Origin: CAKSHC01 sp045594545
GTDB lineage: Bacteria > Bacillota > Clostridia > Oscillospirales > UMGS1783
Direction of reading: 5' to 3'
DNA length: 38,258 bases
Assembly (NCBI GenBank): GCA_045594545.1
Contig: JAZNYQ010000103.1
Location: 1 to 38,258, forward strand
The notes below the pieces were generated by a model, which worked only from the letters and a program-made list of their open reading frames with translations, was not told the DNA's origin and did no database searches. Position numbers and translations under genes: made by a program. Within the stretch, counting starts at the first letter, position 1, and every line of letters begins with the position of its first letter. Below, one piece after another: positions 32,691-38,258 of the stretch.

Positions 32691-35102
32691 TCAAGCCATC
32701 ATGGGCGGTGCACTCGACTCTTGGGCCACCGTACCGGTCGCCTGCACCACCGCAACCCTTTTTCTATCTTCTTTCACCGGTAAAAGTGCCGTTTCCAGCA
32801 CGTCATCCATGTGTTCAACGGGAACGAAATGAATCGCATGGCGTATCACCTCATCCAGTTCCGCAATATCACATTGATTGCCGGCAGGAATAATAACCGT
32901 GCGTATGCCGGCCTTGAAGGCCGCCATCGTCTTTTCTTTCAGTCCGCCGATCGGCAATACCCGCCCTCGCAAGGTAACCTCACCGGTCATGGCTACAAAA
33001 CGGTCAATCGCTCGTCCCGTCAACTGCGAAATCAAGGCTGTCGCAATGGTAATACCGGCACTCGGCCCATCTTTCGGCACAGCCCCCTCCGGCACATGAA
33101 TGTGAATATCCTTCGTCTTGTAAAAATCGGAAGGAATCCCCAACATGTCACAACGGGAACGAATGTAACTGAGCGCCGCTTGTGCAGATTCTTTCATAAC
33201 ATTCCCAAGCGAGCCGGTCAATTCCAACTTACCGGTCCCTTCCATCACATTAACTTCAACAAACAGCAACTCTCCACCAACCGTTGTATAAGCCAACCCG
33301 TTTGCAATTCCGATTTGATCAGTCGAAGGCAGCGCATCCCGAATCGTCTTGGGCGCGCCGAGAAAATCAGCAAGATTTTTACCTGTAATGCTAACCTTCT
33401 TTACACCCTCTTGTCGTTTAACCACGCTCTTTCTGCAAAGCGCCGCACATTGCCGTTCCAGATTCCGCACGCCCGCCTCACGGGTATATTGAGAAATCAT
33501 ACATTCCATGGCTTCATCGGAAATTTCCATCTGCCGCCTTGTCAGTGCATGCTTCTTCATCTGCTTAGGTAACAGATGCTCCTTGAGGATGTGCAGCTTC
33601 TCTTGCTGGGTATAACTGGTAAGATACAAAACATCCATGCGATCCAATAAGGCCGGCGGAATGGTATCGTCGGTATTTGCCGTAGTGATAAACATGACAT
33701 TGGACAGATCAACATCGTAATCGACAAAATGATCCCGAAATGTCTTGTTCTGTTCCGGATCCAGCACCTCTAACAAGGCCGACGAGGGATCTCCCTTATA
33801 ATCGGCGCCCAGTTTATCAATTTCATCCAAAAGAATCACCGGGTTCACGCTTCCTGCTTCCTTGATGGCACTGATGACACGCCCGGGCATCGCCCCAATA
33901 TAGGTGCGGCGGTGTCCTCGTATCTCGGCTTCATCCCGAACGCCACCCAACGACATGCGAGCAAATTTGCGCCCCAGCGCATGAGCGACCGACTTGGCAA
34001 TCGATGTCTTACCCACACCAGGAGGCCCTACTAAACACAAAATTTGACCTCGAAAATCGGGAGCCGCATGATGCACGGCCAAAAACTCGATAATTCTTTC
34101 TTTAACTTTATCTAAGCCATAGTGCTCTTTATCCAGAATGGCGCGGGCACGGGCAATATCCTTCCGATCCTTGGTGTAAACGCCGTACGGCAACTCCAAA
34201 CACAGATCCAGATACGATCGAATGACCGGCGCTTCATGCGAACCAAAGGGCATCTTACCCAATCGATCAATTTCCTTTTCCAGTATGGCATATACAGCGT
34301 CAGACACATGGAGCTGCTCCAACTTCCGACGATATTCTTCGGCAACCGCCGCATTTCCGTCTTGCTCGCCCAGTTCCGTCTGCAGAATCTTGATCTGCTC
34401 TCGCATGTAATACTCGCGCTGATTCTTGTCGATCTGCTCTTTCAGTTTCTCGGCGATCTCATTGTCAATTTTACATACTTCAATTTCATCATGCAGAATA
34501 CGTAGCAAATGATTGACTCTCTCTTCCACGTTCTGACAAGACAAAATCGCCTGCTTCTCATTGAGAGGCAGTTGAATGTTGTTGGCAATATAGTCGCACA
34601 ACACCGAGAGATTTTCCTCACTGAATACCCGCATCGGCACCTCGGTCGGCATCTTCGGCACATAAGGAATGTATTCATCAAATGCCGCACGCAATAAACG
34701 CACATACGCCAACGCCAGCGTTTTGGTAAGGGCGGCATCGTCATCCGCCAATTCTCCAACCTCACCGACAAAAAACGGCTTCTCCATAGACTCGTTGACC
34801 AAACATGCGCGGTATAGCCCCTCAGCCAGTACCCGCATATTTTCTCCCGGCATCTTGATAACCTGCTTTATGCGGGAAACCGTGCCAACCGCATATAGAT
34901 CATCAAACGACGGATCGTCTACAAAGGTATCCTTTTGCGCAGTCAAAAATACCAGCTGATCGTTCTTCATGGCGCTGTCTACCGCCATGACGCTCTTTTT
35001 TCTGCCTACATCAAATTGTATCGTTACGCCCGGCATCGGGATAAGCCCGCGCAGAGCGATAATCGGAACAGTCATTCGGTTTTGCGATATGATATAATCC
35101 AT
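32691..35102 (-). CDS. lon: ATP-dependent protease Lon
   Basis: An 803-residue hexameric AAA+ protease degrading misfolded and regulatory proteins. It has the N-terminal substrate-binding domain (VPIIALRGLIPMPG), a helical middle part, the Walker A GPPGVGKTS and Walker B VILLDEIDKLG, and a Ser-Lys dyad: Ser681 in PKDGPSAG and Lys724 in LPIGGLKEK. The length fits LonA. The start has TGAGGA close upstream. It is cotranscribed with the zinc-ribbon gene before it and engB after it. No heat-shock CIRCE or CtsR box is seen in the operon promoter region. Confidence 0.96.
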   Translation of the reverse strand: MDYIISQNRMTVPIIALRGLIPMPGVTIQFDVGRKKSVMAVDSAMKNDQLVFLTAQKDTFVDDPSFDDLYAVGTVSRIKQVIKMPGENMRVLAEGLYRACLVNESMEKPFFVGEVGELADDDAALTKTLALAYVRLLRAAFDEYIPYVPKMPTEVPMRVFSEENLSVLCDYIANNIQLPLNEKQAILSCQNVEERVNHLLRILHDEIEVCKIDNEIAEKLKEQIDKNQREYYMREQIKILQTELGEQDGNAAVAEEYRRKLEQLHVSDAVYAILEKEIDRLGKMPFGSHEAPVIRSYLDLCLELPYGVYTKDRKDIARARAILDKEHYGLDKVKERIIEFLAVHHAAPDFRGQILCLVGPPGVGKTSIAKSVAHALGRKFARMSLGGVRDEAEIRGHRRTYIGAMPGRVISAIKEAGSVNPVILLDEIDKLGADYKGDPSSALLEVLDPEQNKTFRDHFVDYDVDLSNVMFITTANTDDTIPPALLDRMDVLYLTSYTQQEKLHILKEHLLPKQMKKHALTRRQMEISDEAMECMISQYTREAGVRNLERQCAALCRKSVVKRQEGVKKVSITGKNLADFLGAPKTIRDALPSTDQIGIANGLAYTTVGGELLFVEVNVMEGTGKLELTGSLGNVMKESAQAALSYIRSRCDMLGIPSDFYKTKDIHIHVPEGAVPKDGPSAGITIATALISQLTGRAIDRFVAMTGEVTLRGRVLPIGGLKEKTMAAFKAGIRTVIIPAGNQCDIAELDEVIRHAIHFVPVEHMDDVLETALLPVKEDRKRVAVVQATGTVAQESSAPPMMA

Positions 35103-35111
35103 GATTCCTCA

Positions 35112-35369
35112 CTAAAAAAATGTTTTCTGTTTTTTTGCCTTTTCCTGATCTCTCTTGAGCCGTTTCTGGTCAACATAAAACATCTCCGGCTCATCCACAT
35201 ATCCGGCAATAATATAGCCGCAATTGGTGCAGATTTCATATAAAACGGCCGATGACTTAAACATCCCTCCGTAGGGTATCATAGCACCGTTTTTTAAATG
35301 ATAACCGCGCCCGATAATGGTACATCCGCATTTCGGACATTCCGTGGCGGGGATCCGTTTCATTCCCAT
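35112..35369 (-). CDS. Small zinc-ribbon protein
   Basis: An 85-residue protein of unknown function, with two CxxC pairs: ECPKCGC near residue 10 and ICTNCGY near residue 47, expected to bind one zinc. The C-terminal third is charged (DQKRLKRDQEKAKKQK). It is the first gene of the lon operon and ends nine bases before the lon ATG. Possible starts are ATG at 35369 and ATG at 35363; the ribosome site AGGTAGGTGA does not decide. A DNA- or RNA-binding role is plausible, but nothing here proves it. Confidence 0.75.
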   Translation of the reverse strand: MGMKRIPATECPKCGCTIIGRGYHLKNGAMIPYGGMFKSSAVLYEICTNCGYIIAGYVDEPEMFYVDQKRLKRDQEKAKKQKTFF

Positions 35370-35394
35370 TCACCTACCTGATTCTTTTTCTTTT

Positions 35395-35423
35395 ATTATA
35401 ATATATTTAATAGGGTATTTCAA
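35395..35423 (-). promoter_or_regulatory. Promoter of the lon operon
   Basis: TTGAAA (35418-35423), a 17-bp spacer, TATAAT (35395-35400), about 25 bases before the zinc-ribbon start. Six genes follow before the next terminator. Confidence 0.85.
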
Positions 35424-35437
35424 GATAAGACAATAAG

Positions 35438-35461
35438 AAACGGGCTGAAATCAGCCCGTTT
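35438..35461 (-). terminator. Terminator of rpmE
   Basis: The stem AAACGGGCTGA / TCAGCCCGTTT lies four bases after the rpmE stop and is followed by TTCTTATTG; it insulates the lon promoter. Confidence 0.9.
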
Positions 35462-35465
35462 TTCA

Positions 35466-35666
35466 TTAGTCCATGCTATATCTCTTTTTAAATCTGTCAA
35501 CACGGCCGCCCGTATCAACAAGCTTCTGGCGACCCGTATAGAACGGATGGCACTTCGAGCAAATTTCAACTCGGATCTCGGGCTTGGTGGAGGAGGTTTC
35601 AAAAGTCTCTCCGCATGCACACTTGACTACGCACTTTTCATACTTAGGATGGATTCCTTCCTTCAC
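35466..35666 (-). CDS. rpmE: 50S ribosomal protein L31 (zinc form)
   Basis: A 66-residue ribosomal protein at the subunit bridge. The zinc-binding cysteines are intact (Cys16 and Cys18 in VKCACGE, Cys35 and Cys38 in ICSKCHPFYTG), so it is the C+ type, which also stores zinc. The start is GTG at 35666 with AGGAGG upstream. It has its own promoter and terminator. Confidence 0.97.
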   Translation of the reverse strand: MKEGIHPKYEKCVVKCACGETFETSSTKPEIRVEICSKCHPFYTGRQKLVDTGGRVDRFKKRYSMD

Positions 35667-35701
35667 TTCGTTTCACCTCCTATAGAATATTAGCATAGGT
35701 A

Positions 35702-35730
35702 ATAATAGCACATCTTCCCGCCAAATGCAA
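35702..35730 (-). promoter_or_regulatory. Promoter of rpmE
   Basis: TTGCAT (35725-35730), a 17-bp spacer, TATTAT (35702-35707), about 36 bases before the start codon. Confidence 0.65.
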
Positions 35731-35753
35731 GCCTTTTTTACAATTTTTTTCGA

Positions 35754-37085
35754 TTATATATTCATCAATGTCGTCGCTACCGCAAAATACAATAGGATCG
35801 ATCCGGCATCCACCAATGTCGTAATCAAAGGAGATGCCATAATCGCCGGATCCAGTTTCAGCTTCTTTGCCAACATCGGCATGGAACACCCGAGTAGCTT
35901 GGCAAAGAATACCGTTCCGATCAAACTGATTCCCGTTACGAGTCCGAATAACCAATTCTGATAGGTAAGATATACCCGAACAAAATTGACGATCGCCAAC
36001 CCCGTTCCGACGATCAGCGCCACCCTCGCTTCCTTGAAAACAATACGGAAGTAATCCTTAAGCGTGATTTCATCGGTCGCCATACCGCGAATGGTCAGCG
36101 TCGAGGTCTGCGCTCCCGCATTACCTCCCGTTCCCATCAACATTGGGATAAAGGCCACCAGCATCGGATAAGCCTGAAATGCCTCCTCATACCCCGTTAT
36201 AATGGCGCCGGTAATAATTCCCGTCAGCATCAACACCAAAAGCCATGTAATGCGGTTTTTCGCATGATTAAATACACTCGTCTTAAAATAACTCTCATCA
36301 CTGGGCATAACGGCCGCCATCTTGGCAAAGTCCTCATCGGCCTCTTCCTGCATGACGTCCATGGCATCGTCTACCGTAATGATACCGACCAAACGATTTT
36401 CATGATCGACAACCGGCAGTGCCAGAAAGTCGTACTTGTCGAACATCTTAACAACATCTTCTCGGTCAGCCGACGTGGCTACACTGATCGGATGATCTTC
36501 CATGATCTCTTCAATCAGGTCAGTACCGTTGGCCAACAAAAGCGCCCGAACGGTAACAATGCCATCCAGTCGACGGTTTTCGTCGGTTACATAACAGGTA
36601 TAGATCGTCTCCTTATCCACACCCGTACGACGAATACGGGTAAAGGCATCTTCCACCGTCATGTCTTTTTTCAGACTGACATACTCGATGGTCATCAACG
36701 AGCCGGCACTGTCTTTCGGATATTTAAGCAGTTGATTGATCATGACACGGGTCTGCGGATCGGTGTTGCGCAAAATACGCTTTACTACCGTCGCCGGCAT
36801 CTCTTCAATAATGTCAACCGCATCATCCAGATACAGTTCGTCCAACATTTCCCGCAACTCGTTATCGGTGAAGCGGTGGATAAGCATTTCTTGCTGATCG
36901 CCATCCATCTCAACAAATACTTCCGCCGCCAATTCTTTGGGTAATAAACGGTAAATGGTAGACAAATACACATCCGGTATTTCATCCAATAACGCCGCCA
37001 CGTCCGGCGCCGTCTGCTCTTTTAGCATATCGGAAATGGCATGATATTTTTTATTTTCAATAAGTTCCAGAATAATATCCTGCAT
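35754..37085 (-). CDS. mgtE: Magnesium transporter MgtE
   Basis: A 443-residue membrane channel for Mg2+. It has the helical N domain (about 1-120, LLPKELAAEVFVEMDGDQQE), a pair of CBS domains (about 125-245) that sense Mg2+, a plug helix, and five transmembrane helices from about 275. The pore signature MLMGTGGNAGAQTSTLTIRG is intact. AAGGAGG lies upstream of the ATG. Its leader carries an M-box, so transcription should be shut off when Mg2+ is plentiful. No T-run terminator was found after its stop; the rpmE promoter begins 24 bases further on. Confidence 0.96.
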   Translation of the reverse strand: MQDIILELIENKKYHAISDMLKEQTAPDVAALLDEIPDVYLSTIYRLLPKELAAEVFVEMDGDQQEMLIHRFTDNELREMLDELYLDDAVDIIEEMPATVVKRILRNTDPQTRVMINQLLKYPKDSAGSLMTIEYVSLKKDMTVEDAFTRIRRTGVDKETIYTCYVTDENRRLDGIVTVRALLLANGTDLIEEIMEDHPISVATSADREDVVKMFDKYDFLALPVVDHENRLVGIITVDDAMDVMQEEADEDFAKMAAVMPSDESYFKTSVFNHAKNRITWLLVLMLTGIITGAIITGYEEAFQAYPMLVAFIPMLMGTGGNAGAQTSTLTIRGMATDEITLKDYFRIVFKEARVALIVGTGLAIVNFVRVYLTYQNWLFGLVTGISLIGTVFFAKLLGCSMPMLAKKLKLDPAIMASPLITTLVDAGSILLYFAVATTLMNI

Positions 37086-37142
37086 GTCGTTTTCCTCCTT
37101 TTTACTTAGTAATTCTCATCAGGAAGTTACGACACGGTCATC

Positions 37143-37235
37143 TCAGGCTCGAAAAACACGGCAGGCACCCCAGTACCGACCGCAGTATATACTTCGACCG
37201 TCACACGCCGTGCCGCTACTGCCACCTGCATCCAT
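37143..37235 (-). CDS. 30-codon ORF between the M-box terminator and mgtE
   Basis: A short reading frame with a strong ribosome site (GGAGGTG seven bases before the ATG). The peptide is MDAGGSSGTACDGRSIYCGR followed by YWGACRVFRA. Its three cysteines are at 11, 18 and 25, seven residues apart. It starts about 22 bases after the M-box terminator and ends 57 bases before mgtE. Within its second half CACGGC can pair with GCCGTG followed by TTTTT, so ribosome movement could affect a second terminator. It is not a recognised leader peptide; it may regulate mgtE or be made as a small protein, or be chance. Confidence 0.45.
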   Translation of the reverse strand: MDAGGSSGTACDGRSIYCGRYWGACRVFRA

Positions 37236-37257
37236 GTTTTTTCACCTCCGTTAAGTA

Positions 37258-37296
37258 AAAAATATTGCCTGACAAAGCAGGAACTTTGACAGGCAA
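37258..37296 (-). terminator. Expression-platform terminator of the M-box
   Basis: A 13-bp stem with one mismatch (TTGCCTGTCAAAG / CTTTGTCAGGCAA on the minus strand) and the T-run ATTTTTTAC. In M-box leaders this hairpin forms when Mg2+ is bound. Confidence 0.85.
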
Positions 37297-37319
37297 ATAC
37301 AGAAATCTATATGCGTCAT

Positions 37320-37460
37320 CGTTCAAGCTTCAACTTCGCAGGGCGATGAAACTGCATTAGATTATGCCTTAATACGACATTCTCTGTTGGCCAACTCATA
37401 GTGTCTCCACCATTTTGCGGCAGCAGTCCGTATCCCTGTGGTAGCCTCACCTACCGATTC
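37320..37460 (-). ncRNA. M-box (ykoK) magnesium riboswitch
   Basis: The minus strand carries the conserved order of the M-box: GGTAGGTGAGGCTACC (around 37440-37455), GGACTGCTGCCGC (37417-37430), GGTGGAGACACTATG (around 37400-37410), GTTGGCCAACAGAGAATG, then a GTCGTATTAAGGCATAATCT segment. It is followed by a terminator and lies ahead of mgtE, the classic target. The exact boundaries are by eye. Confidence 0.9.
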
Positions 37461-37467
37461 CTTTGTT

Positions 37468-37497
37468 ATTATAACTCTACTCAATTATTTTTGTCAA
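37468..37497 (-). promoter_or_regulatory. Promoter of the mgtE leader
   Basis: Consensus TTGACA (37492-37497), 18-bp spacer, TATAAT (37468-37473), just upstream of the M-box. The -35 box overlaps the stop codon of the upstream symporter gene. Confidence 0.9.
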
Positions 37498-38258
37498 GTG
37501 CGATGCAAATATTCTTTTGTGATTTGCCAAACCTGCCCCCGTAACAGCAAAACACCCGTCAAATTCGGGATCGCCATAAGAGCATTGAAAATATCACATA
37601 AATTCCATACCGCATCCAAACTCATAACGCAACCGACACCGATCATCACAAGGTATACCCATCGATATACGGTAACCCCTCGCTTACCCCACAAATATTG
37701 TGCACACCGTTCTCCATAAAAGCACCAACTCAAAATACTGGCAAAGGCAAATAATCCGATACTGATACTGATAAACCATTCGGCAAACCCGCCAAGTCCG
37801 ACAGAAAATGCCGAGATCGTCAATGCCGCTCCGCTTTGCCCGTTTCCCAATACCCCAGTTGTAAGAATCACCAGCGCCGTAATGGTACAGACAACAATGG
37901 TATCAATAAACACTTCGAAAATCCCCATCATCCCCTGCCGTGCGGCATCGCCTTGTTCACTGGCCGAATGCGCCATGCTGGATGTGCCCAGCCCCGCTTC
38001 ATTGGTAAAAACACCTCTGGCTACCCCATATCGCATAGCCAGCGCAGCAGTGTAGCCCAAAGCCCCACCCCCTACCGATCGAAAACGAAACGCTTCGGTG
38101 AAGATCGCTGAAAATGCCGCCGGAATCTGTTTGCCATTCATCAACAAAACATAAACACTAAATATAATGTAAAACCCCGCCATAAAGGGGATCAGCTTTT
38201 CGGTAACGGCGCCCAACCGCTTCATACCACCAAGCAAAACAATGGCCGATAACAAAGT
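37494..38258 (-). CDS. AGCS-family amino acid:sodium symporter (3' part)
   Basis: The C-terminal 254 residues of a Na+-coupled alanine/glycine-type transporter, cut at the window edge. The family segments GVARGVFTNEAGLGTSSMAH, SEQGDAARQGMMGIFEVFID and SWCFYGERCAQYLWG are intact, and about six transmembrane helices can be counted. The first half lies outside the window, so the start is unseen. Its stop lies inside the promoter of mgtE. Confidence 0.92.
   Translation of the reverse strand, partial: TLLSAIVLLGGMKRLGAVTEKLIPFMAGFYIIFSVYVLLMNGKQIPAAFSAIFTEAFRFRSVGGGALGYTAALAMRYGVARGVFTNEAGLGTSSMAHSASEQGDAARQGMMGIFEVFIDTIVVCTITALVILTTGVLGNGQSGAALTISAFSVGLGGFAEWFISISIGLFAFASILSWCFYGERCAQYLWGKRGVTVYRWVYLVMIGVGCVMSLDAVWNLCDIFNALMAIPNLTGVLLLRGQVWQITKEYLHRT

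Noticed and set aside
32811..33572. A 253-codon frame opposite lon
   Set aside because: It is antisense to the conserved protease domain and low in protein-like character; long antisense frames also occur opposite pgcA (19473-20012), murA (21780-22325) and mgtE (36264-36944).

Overview
The window looks like a chromosomal segment of an anaerobic Gram-positive of the class Clostridia. The signs are c-di-AMP receptor DarA, RicT, WalJ, MurA and HolB; a 2[4Fe-4S] ferredoxin; an M-box Mg2+ riboswitch; many near-consensus sigma-A promoters; strong AGGAGG-type ribosome sites; and frequent GTG/TTG starts. The order darA-holB-ricT-trmN6-rsmI resembles the tmk-yaaQ-holB-yaaT-yabB-rsmI block of Bacillus. 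No species can be named from the sequence alone.

Positions 1-16,450 hold an accessory glycan locus built around a divergent control region at about 12,920-13,190. Leftward run a GH127-type glycosidase, a secreted two-unit surface protein, a 41-codon peptide gene, a 1969-residue surface protein with 12 repeat units, a one-unit membrane-anchored relative, and a GH36-type lipoprotein, closed by a hairpin terminator. Rightward run a KDPG/KDPGal aldolase, a 2-keto-3-deoxygalactonokinase and a sialidase-like beta-propeller fused to an AraC DNA-binding domain. A perfect 12-bp sequence occurs once ahead of each arm, each copy pointing into its own operon, which suggests one regulator for both. My reading is that surface proteins bind a glycan, the lipoprotein and cytoplasmic enzymes trim it, and aldolase plus kinase feed a deoxy-sugar acid into glycolysis. 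The substrate is not known.

Positions 16,450-18,010 hold tRNA-Pro(CGG) and tRNA-Arg(CCT), each with its own promoter and terminator, and a tightly coupled cluster of three small unknown genes.

Positions 18,010-27,800 are housekeeping genes on the minus strand: a ComEC-like metallohydrolase, phosphoglucomutase, walJ, murA, rsmI, trmN6-like, ferredoxin, ricT, holB, darA and apbE. Several promoters and terminators can be read directly. A lone plus-strand S1-domain gene follows.

Positions 28,913-35,430 form a six-gene minus-strand operon: zinc-ribbon protein, lon, engB, FAH-family enzyme, mtaB and a THUMP methyltransferase. It has a clear promoter and a shared bidirectional terminator. rpmE (L31) follows with its own promoter.

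Positions 35,754-38,258 hold the magnesium transporter mgtE behind a consensus promoter, an M-box riboswitch, a terminator and a previously unannotated-looking 30-codon cysteine-containing ORF, then the 3' part of an AGCS-family amino acid:sodium symporter cut by the window edge.

The most interesting items are the sialidase-AraC fusion, its likely paired operators, the surface-repeat protein family with its small peptide gene, and the short ORF between the M-box and mgtE.
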